Assembly: GCA_037974965.1 (NCBI GenBank)
Contig: JBBPFI010000007.1
Location: 372,001 to 436,000 of the forward strand
Length of the DNA: 64,000 nucleotides
DNA from: Dacryopinax spathularia
Lineage: Eukaryota; Basidiomycota; Dacrymycetes; Dacrymycetales; Dacrymycetaceae
Direction: 5' to 3'
Each line of letters opens with the position of its first letter. Positions within the stretch are counted from its first letter, which is position 1. The position numbers and the translations under genes are program-made. Shown here in pieces: positions 45,825 through 57,094 of the stretch. Below the pieces are notes generated by a model, which was not told the DNA's origin, ran no database searches, and saw only the letters and a list, made by a program, of their open reading frames with translations.

Positions 45825-47014
45825 TCAGCGTTTTCCGGACTTGGTGCGCTTGGCCGGCGCTGGCTTGGGCGGAGGCTTGGGGGCTTTGACGGCTTGCTTG
45901 CCTAGAGGCGTTTGTTCGAAGGCGATGTGTTCCTCCTGCATATTTGGCAAGATCAGAGGAGAACCGGTCTGGATTGAGGCAGGCGCACCGAGTCATAGTC
46001 TAGCCCGAGCTCGTCTTCCAGGTTCTCTCTCTCTTGCTTGGTCATCGCGTCCGTGACAACGGCGAACACACTGTGCGATACGATGCGCACATGTCAGCTG
46101 TCTGCGAGATGTGTCTGACAGTCCTGTTCGAGGCAAGTGACGTACTCTTGGAAGACCTTCTTTCTCGACTTCCACTCGTAGCGCCATTTGTTCCATTCCA
46201 CATCAGTGCGCTCCATCTCCTCCGGACTAGCAGTAGGTGCGATCTTCCGCAGAGGCTCGATCTCCTCTTGCAGCTCCGCGATCTGCCCCAGTCAAATATG
46301 AGTACTTCCAGCCGAACACAGCCAAGCCAGTATCCAGTATCGAGCCAAGTACCTCAGCCTCAATACGCGCAATCTGGACCTCCAGCTCGTCGTCCGTGGG
46401 CTCGGAGCGCAGCGTAGCCAGTTCCTTCTCAAGCCCGAGCTTGACACGCTCATGCAGCTCCTTACGCTCGGCCTGCAGTTTCTCCAGCTCGTCATTCATA
46501 GCTTTCAGCTGATCTGCGTCTGGTGCTTCCAGTTCGTCTTGCTTAGCGACAAAGAGAGTTGCTTTGCCTAAGTTAGGCGCATACATTCAGCTCAAGCAGC
46601 TAGGAACAGTCCAGATAGCGTCGGAGTCCGCACCAAAGGTCTTCTGCGTGATCTTGTTCTCGTCCGCGAGCTGCTGGAGGATCTTCTGAGCCGCAGCTTT
46701 GGAGATAGCGTTCTTCAGGTTGGCAGCGACGTCCGCTGCAGTCCCTCCTCAGCCCCGGCTGCCAGATCAAGGAGCATACATCCAGCGAGCGCATACCAGA
46801 GCCATACGGCCTGTTGACCTGCACAAAGTGTCCACAGGACCGCATATAGAAACCAGTGGGAGATAGAGTACCTTCTTCATATATGCCAGGATCGTCTCCT
46901 CCGCTGCAGAGCAAGGCAGTTATATGCGCCGTACTAGCCCAGTCATGCCGAAGAGCGAAGCGTACCATCCTTGCCCTTCAGAGGCGGAACGTCCTTGTCT
47001 TTCTTAGGGGCCAT
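45825..47014 (-). CDS. HOP2: HOP2/TBPIP homologous-pairing protein
   Basis: Intron-rich (about eight small exons), ATG at 47014: MAPKKDKDVPPLKGKD + AEETILAYMKK + VNRPYGS + ADVAANLKNAISKAAAQKIL + QQLADENKITQKTFG. This is the winged-helix DNA-binding head of the TBPIP/HOP2 family. A coiled-coil middle follows (ADQLKAMNDELEKLQAERKE, KLGLEKELATLRSEPTDDEL, EVQIARIEAE). Then come IAELQEEIEPLRKIAPTASP, VEWNKWRYEWKSRKKVFQE and MTKQERENLEDELGLDYD, and a Lys/Pro-rich end (KAPKPPPKPAPAKRTKSGKR). HOP2 works with MND1 to stimulate Dmc1/Rad51 strand exchange in meiosis. It is nuclear. It is divergent from TMA46 over 373 bp. The domain order and length (about 220-230 residues) fit the family. Confidence 0.88.
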
Positions 47015-47387
47015 AATAGTGGGTCGTAGTGAAGCTAAGTCTGTTCGATCTGAGCAACGGGCAACGGATGAACAGTGTATTTGATAACTAAAGGCTCGTG
47101 TAGTAGTAGTGGTAGGATGAAAGCTGTAAGCCAGTGAGCGCGACGACGCGAGAGAACCAGCTGGAAGCGCGTCTCCGAGGCGATATCCAAACCCTTTCCA
47201 TACCGTTTCCCGGACCCTCAGGCTTTCATCCATCACAAGCGGCAGGGCTTGAGGTCATCGTCCGACCGGTCCTCTACATCGACTTTATTGACCAGCAGCT
47301 CGACCCTTGCTGGTCGCCCATCGCTCGCGTCCCCTTTCTCTTGCATCGTTCTTTTTATTTTCTACTACGACGTAAGGATAGCCCAGC
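47015..47387. promoter_or_regulatory. shared divergent upstream region of HOP2 and TMA46
   Basis: 373 bp separate the two ATGs, so a meiotic gene and a translation gene share this interval. No clear TATA box. A pyrimidine-rich run just before 47388 is likely the TMA46 leader. Confidence 0.4.
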
Positions 47388-48856
47388 ATGCCGCCTAAAC
47401 AAGCCCCTAAGCAGGGCTCGTCGTCCAAAGTAAAGGATGACAAGGTACGCAGCACCCGAGTCAGAGGTTCGATCGTCTGCTGACAAGGTATCCAGACATT
47501 TGGTATGAAGAACGTACGCTATGGTGTTCCTATATGGGTGGAATTGCGCTGATGGCGCGGATAGAAAAACAAATCTGCGAAAGTGCAGAAGCAGGTGCAA
47601 ATGATCCAGCAGCAGGCTGCCATGGCTGGGAAGAACAAGGAGGCTGTCAGTCCCCTCAGCCCTCGCTCTTCGTCGATCTGACGGATCTGACCTCTACCAC
47701 AGCTCGCAAAAGAGAAAGAGAAGGAGCTCCGAGCAAAACAGAAAGCCGAAGAGGAGAAGAAGAAGAAACAGGAAGCAGAGCTGTTCAAGCCTGTCCAAGC
47801 AGCTCAAAAAGTCCCCTTCGGCGTCGATCCCAAGACGGTCCTCTGCGTCTACTTCAAGCAGGGACACTGCGAGAAAGGCGCAAAATGCAAGTTCTCACAT
47901 GACCTGAACGTGGGTCGCAAGACCGAGAAAAGGGATATCTACTCGGATACGAGGGAGGAGAAGCTGAAGGATACGATGGACAAGTGGGACGAGGAGAAGC
48001 TGAGGAATGTGATTCTCAGCAAAGCGGGGAACCCGAGGACGACGACGGATATCGTGTGCAAGTACTTTATTGAGGCTATCGAGAAGGGCATGTTTGGCTG
48101 GTTCTGGGAGTGTCCGAATGGTGCGCGTGCTTCCTTGTTCCTTTCCTGGACCACCCTCGCTCGAGTGAGTCAGAAGGCTGAAGCGCGAGGCAGGCGAGAA
48201 ATGCATGTACAAACACGCCCTCCCCCCCGGCTTCGTGCTCAAATCCCAAAAGAAAAAGGACGACGACAAGAAAGACGAGATCTCGATCGAAGAGTTCCTC
48301 GAAGTCGAGCGACACAAGCTCGGCCCCAACCTCACGCCGGTCACGAAGGAGAGCTTTGCGAAGTGGAAGCAGACGAGGAAGGATAAGAAGGCTGCGGAGG
48401 AGGAGGCTGTGAGGGCTGCTAAGGCTACGCAGGCTGCGGCGGGGAAGAGTACGGGGATGAGCGGGAGGGACTTGGTGCGTCGTCATTCTCTTTTCAATAT
48501 CCCTTCTCATACCCTTACCATTTTGCACCTGTGTCCCGGCTGTGCGATGCTAACGCGTGCGACAGTTTACCTACAACCCCGAATGGTTCCAAGAAGAAGA
48601 AGAAGAAGACGCCCCCGGCGAAGACGAAGGCTGGGACATAGCCGCCTACCGCCGCCAGAGGGCAGAAGAAGACGAGCGGGAAGAAGAGCGCCGGATAAGG
48701 GAGATGAACGAGGGCTTCCGGGAGATGGATGTCAATGGCTCCGACGGCGGCGGTGGAGGCGGGGATGGAGCGGGGAGCGGGAGCGTGAATGGGAGCGTGA
48801 ATGGGAATGGGACGAGTGGGCCGGCGGATGGAGAGGAGAGTGGGGGCGATACATGA
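47388..48856 (+). CDS. TMA46: Tma46/DFRP1 (ZC3H15-like) CCCH zinc-finger protein
   Basis: Six exons or so; ATG 47388 gives [19 protein letters not shown], then TFGMKN + [19 protein letters not shown], the conserved DFRP N-terminus. A Lys/Glu-rich helix leads to [20 protein letters not shown] (first CCCH finger). The second finger is [20 protein letters not shown] + [12 protein letters not shown], split by an intron. The DFRP binding region follows: [36 protein letters not shown], and then [14 protein letters not shown] after a last intron. The end is acidic, then Gly/Asn-rich (GGGGGG...[11 protein letters not shown]). The family stabilises the DRG1/Rbg1 GTPase and associates with ribosomes. 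Length about 370 residues, near the usual size. Confidence 0.92.
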
Positions 48857-49015
48857 GTCGCTGTTCGCGGCAACTTTCGTTCTCTGTTCATATAGTAGTG
48901 GAGCGAGATCATGCCAGTATTATTTGGACCTCTTGTTCTACCGTACACATCGTACAATGTATCCACATAGCATCCCTACGATCAGAACGCGCATACATGC
49001 ACCCTACTCCTCCAC

Positions 49016-50598
49016 CTACTCCTGATCATCATCATCATCACTCCCATAATCCCCCACCAACCCCCCCGCCTTGCCCCCCGCCGCCACCGCCTTAGCAGGC
49101 CTAATCCCCTCCGCCTGCTGCCTCGCTCTAATCTCCGCAAAATACTTGAGGGAAGACATCGTTTCTGCGCTCAACAAACCCTTGGCAGTGAGAGTCGGAG
49201 GGGGTGGGACGGAGGCGGGGTGTGCGGGAGCGGGGGCGGGGAGAGTGGTTGGGGGTGGGGGGACGGGGATGTGTGCTGGGACTTCGAGTGGCTCTGTGGA
49301 TGAGGAGGAGGAGGAGGGGCCGGGGGAGGTGCGGGCGCGTTTGGCTGGACGAGAGGGAGAGGAGTCGTCGGCTGTTCGTTTTCGGCTTTGGTCTTCTTCT
49401 TGCTGCTGCTCTTCTAGGTCGCCTGCTACTTCCTCCGCCAGTATCTCCTCCGGTAAGAGATACTCCAGTTCCTCCTCCTGCTTCTCCTCCTCCCCTCCCC
49501 CCCCTCCCTCCAGCTCCGCCCGACTCGCATCCTCCAACTCCTTAACAGCCCTAACAGCCCCCCTAACCCTCTCATCCATCTTCCCCGCAATCGCCCTCTG
49601 GCCCATATCCTCCAACCTCTGCAGTTCCAGGACTTTGGAGGACGGGTTAGGGTCCTCGGTCGCCCATCTCACGTTCAGGATCTCGTCGTTGTCGAGGGAT
49701 TGGCAGGCCATCGCTTCTTTTGCGAATTGGGCGGAGGCTTCGGTGAGGTAGGTTATGAATGCTACGGAGCGGTGTTGGAGGACTCGGACTGCGCAGGAAA
49801 AGGGGTCAGTAACTGTCACAGGTAATGAAAAAGTATAGGGAAAGAAAGAGGAAGGAGAGAGGGGATATGCGGAAAGAAAATTGGAGAGACTGGGATGAAG
49901 CTGGAGAACTGGAATGAAGGAGGAACGCGACGCACCCTTCTCGATCTGCCCCCATTCCTTAAAATGCCTAATAACGATCTCCTCCGTCTCGCTCCCCGGC
50001 CCCGTCTCCCTAATCCTCCCCACATACAACGTCCTATTCTGCCTATTAAAGCTCCCCACCCCGCCCATATCGTCCCTATAGTCTGCAAACTTTGCCCGCG
50101 CGAAACAGTCCAATGATGTGTCGGGGACGGTGAATTCGGAGCTGGGAAGACGGTGAAGGTAGGAACATTCGTATCCGTATGGGCAGCAGCCTCGGGCGAA
50201 GAAGAGACAGATGTAACGTTGGCCGGTTATGTCGCCTCGCGTCCAGCCGGAGTCGCGTTTGATGTTGCACCTAGTCTGGCTCTTCGTCTTACTACAAACA
50301 AGATCTCTCGTCAGTCTATGTCTCTCCCCAGAAGCTACGGAAAGAAAAAGGAAGGAACGTGGACGTACTTGGAATAATTATCCTCCCTATCCCCCCCAGC
50401 CCACTTATTATACCAAATATTATACTCCTTGCCCGACTGCTCCGGGATCGCTTTCTCCACTTGGCCAGGCTTGACCTGTTTCCTCGCCGGCTTTTCGCGA
50501 GCCATGATCATCTTTGCTCTTTCTTCCGCATCCTCGCCTGGTTGGACAGCGGGGTATGAGATTGGTTGTTGAAAGTTTTGGACTACGAGGGATGTCAT
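49016..50598 (-). CDS. CWC2: pre-mRNA splicing factor CWC2
   Basis: Four exons, ATG at 50598 (MTSLVVQNFQQPISYPAVQP). The Torus-like region contains EYNIWYNKWAGGDREDNY, then SKTKSQTRCNIKRDSGWTRG. The CCCH finger is ICLFFARGCCPYGYECSYLH. The linker has DCFARAKFADYRDDMGGVGS. The RRM starts at NRTLYVGRI and continues HFKEWGQIEK, interrupted by an intron, then VRVLQHRSVAFITYLTEASA and LNVRWATEDPNP. The C-terminal part is acidic and Pro/Ser-rich with a basic RPAKRAR nuclear-like patch, ending DDDDDQE. CWC2 contacts U6 snRNA and the intron in the active spliceosome with the Prp19 complex. It is divergent from the Lon gene. About 450 residues, a little longer than yeast Cwc2 because of the tail. Confidence 0.94.
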
Positions 50599-51018
50599 GA
50601 TGGTGGTGGGGTGGTGGTTGATGGGTGAGATGAGTGGGTGCTTGATGAGTGAGGGAGTGCAAGTGTTTTGTGGCGGTGCTGAGAAGGGTGGCGATGTTCG
50701 GTGATAAGAGGTGTCGGATAAAAGAGGGAAGCAGTTATCGCGTAATCGCCGTATTCGTTGCACACGCGGCCCTTCGATCGCTTTCGACCACTTCGCAAAG
50801 CAGCGACGACAGAGTCAGCTTCGACTCAACTCACTGACGGACGACAGCTCGTCCGTCCATCATCTTCCTCCCCCTTTCCACCTTCTCCTTTCCTACGACC
50901 ATCACTGTTACTCTCTTCACTCTTTTATCACTCCTTTTCTCACCGACTCTGACGACAAGCAAAGCACTACAGTATCTCGCACGACCAGCTGAGCAGCTGA
51001 GCAGCTGAATCAGCAGCC
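50599..51018. promoter_or_regulatory. shared divergent upstream region of CWC2 and the Lon gene
   Basis: 420 bp between the two ATGs. A small direct repeat (gagcagctgagcagctga, 50992-51008) lies just before the Lon ATG, probably in its leader. Pyrimidine-rich tracts (50860-50940) resemble a basidiomycete core promoter on the plus side. Confidence 0.4.
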
Positions 51019-54000
51019 ATGTCCTGGCTAGCTCAAGCACCACGAGCACTCACGCGCACTTCCCGACACACTCACTCCCGCGCATACACAATCTGGACCG
51101 ATCCAGGTCCATCTCGCCTCCGGCCTCTCCTCTCCTCTACCAGTTGTCGAACAACAGGAGCAATAGGAACAGCAGGAAGGAGACACCTCTCCGCTTCCTC
51201 CAGAGCGCTAGCGCACGAGACGGCACCTCGTTTCTACCCGCGATGGGTGAACTCTGCTCGAGGGAACGGGAATGGGAATGGGAAGCCGAAGTCCGAGTCA
51301 TCTGCCTCTGCAGAAGGAGAGGGCGAGGGCATCCAGGGAAGAGATCACGAGCCATCCTCCCTCGACTCGCACGACGACTCCGGGCAGAGAGTCCGATTAT
51401 CCTCCGATGGCGAGTCCGAGGGAGGCGCGCCGCCAGCTTCATCTTCCTCGAGCTCTGGGTCTTCAAGTTCTGGAGACGAAGGTGATGGATCTTCCTCCTC
51501 CGGCTCTAGTGCACCATCCCCACCGTCGACCCCACCGCCAGAACAGTCCCCCCCTACCTCCGCGCTAGCCAAAACGACCGTCCCTGAGATCTACCCCCAA
51601 GTCCTCGCCCTCCCCATCACGCGTCGGCCCCTCTTCCCAGGGTTTTACAAAGCCGTCGTTGTCCGCAACCCCGCCGTAGTCAGTGCCATCAAAGAGATGC
51701 TGAAACGCGGTCAGCCCTACCTGGGCGCCTTTTTGCTCAAGGACGAAGATGCCGATTCGGACGTGATAACGGACCTGGACTCAGTGCATAAAGTCGGGGT
51801 CTTTGCGCAGATCACGAGCGTTTTTCCCGCTTCTGGTGGAGGAGGTGCAGCGGGAGAAGGGGGGAAAGAAGGGGAGAAAGAGGAGAGTTTGACGGCGGTG
51901 CTGTATCCGCATAGGAGGATAAGGATGACGGAGCTTATCACGCCTGGGAAGGATGGGAAGGGGGCGACTGTCGCTCGGGTGCAGGCTGTTGAGCATGAAC
52001 ATGAGGGTCAGGAGGGGCAGGCGAGCGCTGAGGGCGAGCAAGCGGCGAAGGAGCAAGGGGAGAAAGGGGAGAAAGACGAGCTCGAGCCTGTTGATGCTAG
52101 TTCCGTCGTTTCCGGTCAGTCTCCTCCATCTACCAGTAGAGCGTTATTGGCTAATACAAGCACGGCAGCCCCCCTCCAAACTTCTTTCCTGAAAGACTAC
52201 CCAATCTCGATCGTCAAAGTTGAGAACATGCACGCCCAGCCGTACAACAAATCCAACCAGACCATCCGGGCCGTGATGGCCGAGATCGTCAGCGTGTTCA
52301 AAGATATCGCCGCCCTCAACCCGCTCTTCCGGGACCAGATCACGAACTTCACCATTTCCCAAACGGCGTCTAACATCTTCGACGAGCCTGATAAGCTTGC
52401 TGATTTTGCCGCTGCTGTCTCGACTGGCGAAGTTGGCGAGCTGCAGGACGTACTGGAGAGCCTGGACATCGAGGACCGCTTGCAGAAAGCGCTCCTGGTG
52501 CTGAAAAAAGAGCTCATCAACGCCCAGCTACAAAGTAAGATCTCCCGGGACGTAGAGTCCAAGATCCAAAAACGGCAACGCGAATACTTCCTCATGGAAC
52601 AACTGAAAGGCATCAAAAAAGAGCTCGGGATGGAGAGTGATGGGAAAGATAAGCTGATAGAGAAGTTTAGGGAGAGGGCGGAGGGGCTTAAGATGCCGGA
52701 GGTTGTGAGGAAGGTGTTTGATGAGGAGCTGAGTAAGCTCCAGGGACTGGAGCCGGCGGCGAGTGAGGCGAATGTTACAAGGAATTATCTGGATTGGTTG
52801 ACTCAGGTGGGTCTTTCTCCTTCTTCTTCCATTTCCTCTCCCTATCCTTTTCCCCTTTTCTTCGTATGCCCGAGCATGTGGAAGTTGAGCTGATGCTGAT
52901 GCGCTGCGCAGATTCCATGGGGCGTCCACTCGATCGAGAACTACTCCATTGCGCACGCGACAAAGGTACTAGAAGAAGACCACTACGGCCTGCAAGACGT
53001 CAAATCCCGTATCCTCGAGTTCCTCGCCGTCGGCAAACTGCGCGGCACCGTCGAGGGGAAGATAATCTGTTTCGTCGGTCCTCCCGGAGTGGGCAAGACC
53101 AGCATAGGGAAGTCCATCGCGCGCGCTCTGAACCGGCAGTTCTTCCGCTTCTCCGTTGGAGGTCTGACGGACGTAGCGGAGATCAAGGGCCATCGACGGA
53201 CTTACGTCGGCGCACTGCCGAGCAAGATCATCCAGGCTCTCAAGCGCGTCGGGACTGAGAACCCTCTGGTCCTGATCGACGAAGTGGACAAGATCGGCCG
53301 TGGGCATAACGGCGACCCGGCCAGTGCGCTCCTGGAGATGCTAGATCCAGAGCAGAACACCGCTTTCCTCGACCACTACATGGACGTCCCCGTCGACCTC
53401 TCCCGCGTCCTGTTCGTCTGCACCGCCAATGTCCTCGATACGATCCCTGCCCCCCTGCTGGACCGGATGGAGGTGCTGGAAGTGTCGGGATATGTGGCGG
53501 ACGAGAAATCGGTCATTGCGGATAAGTATTTGGCGCCGCAGGCGAGGGAGGCGAGCGGGTTGAAGGATGTGGATGTTAGGCTGGAGCCGGAGGCGATCGA
53601 TGCGCTTATCAAGTATTATTGTCGCGAAAGCGGGGTCAGGAATCTGAAGAAACATATTGACAAGGTGCGCTGCTTCTCCGCTCTCTTCTTCTTGGTTCTC
53701 TCACTTCGAATCGGAGCTGACGAGTTTTGGGTAGATTTATCGGAAGGCGGCCCTGAAGATCGTCCAGGATCTTGGAGAGGACGCGCTCCCCGAGGAAGAG
53801 GCCACGAAAGCCGAGGTCAAGGATGAGAGCGCGACCACCGTCGAAGAGCAGCAGCCCAACCCTAGCACAGCCGTTCCCTCACACGAACACAACAAGACGA
53901 CCGTCACGACCCAGGAACGCAAGCCGCTCAAGGTACCTGAATCCGTGCACATCCGGATCGGGCTCGACAACCTGAAGGAATACGTCGGCCCGCCTATCTA

Positions 54001-54753
54001 TCACAAAGACCGGCTGTACGTCAAGGCCCCTCCTGCAGGCGTGAGCACAGGGCTTGGATACCTCGGGAACGGCTCCGGCTCCGTAATGCCAATCGAAGCG
54101 ACCTCCATGCCCGGCAAAGGTGGCCTCCAACTCACCGGGAAACTGGGCGAGGTCATCCGTGAGAGCGCGCAGATCGGCCTGAGCTGGGTGAAGGCGCATG
54201 CTTATGAGTTGGGGTTGACGAAGGATCCCAATGAGCAGGTGCTGAATGATCGGGATGTGCATTTGCATATGCCTGAAGGCGGGATTGGCAAGGAGGGCCC
54301 GAGTGCGGGGACGGCTATTCTGTCGGCTTTCGTTTCGCTTTTCACAAATACAAGGATCAACCCTGATATCGGTGAGCCCCTCCTCTTCCCTCACAGTAAG
54401 GTGTGTACTGACTCTATCCAGCTATGACCGGCGAGATCTCGCTCGTTGGACAGGTCCTGCCCGTCGGTGGGCTGAAGGAGAAGATCCTCGCTGCCCATCG
54501 TGCGGGTATCAAGACCATCATCGCCCCCGCCGCGAACCGCGCAGACATCGAGGAGAACGTCCCGAAGAGCGTCAAGACCGGTATCCGGTTCGTGTATGTC
54601 GAGGACGTCCGACAGGTCCTCCAGGAGGTCTTCAAGGGCGAGCCGGTCACCGAGAAGTGGAAAGAGACCCTGGCATACGAAGACCCAGCCACGAGCGAGG
54701 AGGAAGCGGCCGTTGAGCCTCCCGTAGAGCAGGCCGCCGCGGTCCAAAACTAG
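51019..54753 (+). CDS. PIM1: mitochondrial Lon protease (Pim1-type)
   Basis: Four exons, about 1,160 residues. Arg/Ser-rich mitochondrial presequence ([20 protein letters not shown]...[13 protein letters not shown]), then a low-complexity Ser/Gly stretch. The Lon N-domain starts at [20 protein letters not shown]. The AAA+ module has [20 protein letters not shown] (Walker A), [20 protein letters not shown] (Walker B) and [20 protein letters not shown] (sensor region). The protease domain has [20 protein letters not shown] (catalytic Ser) and, after the last intron, [18 protein letters not shown] (catalytic Lys). An acidic stretch ([20 protein letters not shown]) is inserted between ATPase and protease parts. 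The enzyme is an ATP-driven hexameric protease of the mitochondrial matrix that removes misfolded and oxidised proteins. All catalytic residues are present. Confidence 0.97.
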
Positions 54754-55036
54754 ACGACGAACACGACATGGCATTGCATGGAACTTTCTCATATGCACCA
54801 ACGCCTTCGTTCTATGATGCAACCTGGTTCTGGGTCCCTCTGGATCACTATATAGCATGTTTCGTATTCCCCACGGTGCATGTTTGTATTTTTACACCAT
54901 ATATCATCACCTCTCAGAATGCAAAGAAGATGTAATAGGAACCAAGTGGCTTGGCAGGCATTATAATCTACGCGCTTGTTCTACCAACAAAATCTAACTG
55001 CAGTGAACGCTTTGCTCCTGCAAGGACCAAACTATT

Positions 55037-57094
55037 TTACAACCATTCAACGGTCTGCGAAAGTATCAGCAATTGATCGACAGTGAGAGAAAGCTGCCGG
55101 GGACTTACACCAGGAGGCTTGGAAGAAATATCGTACGTCACACGGTTGACACCAGCGACCTCGTTCGTGATCCTCGACGAGATGCGACGGAGCACCTCAG
55201 GCGGGAAGACGTACCAGTCAGCAGTCATGAAGTCCTCCGTCTGAACAGCACGAAGCGTGACGACTTGGTCGTATGTCCTCTTGTCGCCCTGCACACCTAC
55301 GGCCTTGACAGGCAGGAGGACAACGAAAGCCTGGCTGATCTGGTCGTACAGGTTCGCTTTTCGGATCTCTTCGATAAAGATCGTATCCGCCTTTTGGGCA
55401 ATCTTGACCTGTTCACGGGTGACTGGACCGAGGATGCGGATAGCGAGACCGGGACCAGGGAACGGGTGCCTTCCGACCAGATGTGGGGGAATTCCCAGCA
55501 ACTTTCCCAGAGCACGAACTTCATCTGGACATGGTCGTCAGGAACCGAACATGGAAGGCCTGTAAGGACTGGCTCACCCTTGAACAGCTCTCGAAGAGGC
55601 TCGATGAGCTTCAGCTTCATGTCCTTCAGCAAGCCACCGACATTGTGATGTGTCTTAATCGTCGCACTCGGGCCCTTGAAGCTGATACTCTCGATAACAT
55701 CGGGATAAAGCGTTCCTTGAAGAAGCCACTCGATCTTCCCCTTTACCTCTCCTTCCGGGTTGGTCTCGATCTCCTTCTCGGCCTGTGCCTCAATCTTCGC
55801 TGCCTCCTCTTCAAAGACGTGGATGAAAGTGTTCCCGATGATTTTGCGCTTCTGCTCGGGGTCTTCAACACCCTCGAGCTTCTTGAGGAATCGGTCCGAT
55901 GCGTCAACCACTGTGAGGTTTACGCCAAGGTCATCTGACAGCATCTTGTACACTTGTTGTGCCTCGTTCTCGCGAAGGACACCGTTATCGACCATCACCG
56001 CATGGAACCTATGAAACATATCAGAGCGCGTTCCTGGCTTTCGAGCAGAATCTGGGACAGACCGGTCACCGATAGCCTCATGCATCAACTTCGCGGCCAC
56101 AGAGCTGTCCACACCACCGCTAACAGCACCAATCACGCGTCCCTTCTCTCCGCATATTTGCCGAATCCGCGCGATCTCCTTGTCGATGAACGTTTCCTAT
56201 TTCAGACGTGAGGATCGTCCGCCTTGTAAAAGGCGCATACACTCACCATCGTCCAATTCGCTTTGCATTTACAGATGTTCAGCACAAAGGACTTGATGAC
56301 CTCTTTTCCCCGTGGGCTATGCGTAACTTCGGCATGGAACTGCACGCCGAAGATTGGCTTCGACTCATGTGCGATAGCCGCATACGGTGCTGTCGGTGTC
56401 TTGCCAATGATCTTGAAATGAGGCGGCAGGACAGAAACCTGGTCTCCGTGTGACATCCAGACCTGATTCCAGATTAGGCCGAATCGGCGCTGCCAAAGAT
56501 GCGCGCGCACCTGCATGCTGCCTTCAATCCCCTCAAACAGCTTGTCTGCCCACTCGTACTCAGGGCCGAGCTTGATCACCTCAACCTCAGCGAAGCCATA
56601 CTCCCGGTGATCGCAGGGGTCGACCTTGCCGCCGTGGTTCCATGCAATTTCCTATAATTGAATCATAAGCAGACCCCCCCTCCACAGAGAGAGTTCTGCT
56701 CGCCTGCAGCCCATAGCAGATGCCAAGGACAGGTACGCCATAGTCGAAAACGGCAGGGTCTACTCGAGGCGCACCGTCATCGTAGACGGAATACGGCGAA
56801 CCAGAAAGGATGATTCCTGGAGCGATGCTATGAGCCACATCGTCATCAGGGCCACTAATGTTAATCACCCTTCGGCTTCCAGTCGAGGTCAGCCATCTTC
56901 TGCGTGCAGGGCAGCATCTCGCAGTACACGTTGATCTCGCGGCATCGTCGTGTTATCAGGTGACTATACTGCACAAACGGACAACGCGATCAGCTCCGCA
57001 TCTCCTGGTGGGCCAGGCAGGCTATACTCACTTGGGAGCCAAAGTCCAAGATTAGAATTGAATCATAAGAGTCGTGAATTGCAGGTGCAGACAT
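55037..57094 (-). CDS. GUA1: GMP synthase (glutamine-hydrolysing)
   Basis: About nine exons and 540 residues; ATG 57094 ([20 protein letters not shown]). Class I amidotransferase part: [29 protein letters not shown] (nucleophile Cys), then [13 protein letters not shown] (His and Glu of the triad; Ala replaces the usual Pro). ATP pyrophosphatase part: [20 protein letters not shown] (SGGVDS P-loop), [45 protein letters not shown]. Dimerisation part: [51 protein letters not shown] and, past the last intron, TVEWL. It converts XMP to GMP with glutamine and ATP in the cytosol. It converges on the Lon gene with 283 nt between stops. Nothing is missing. Confidence 0.96.
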
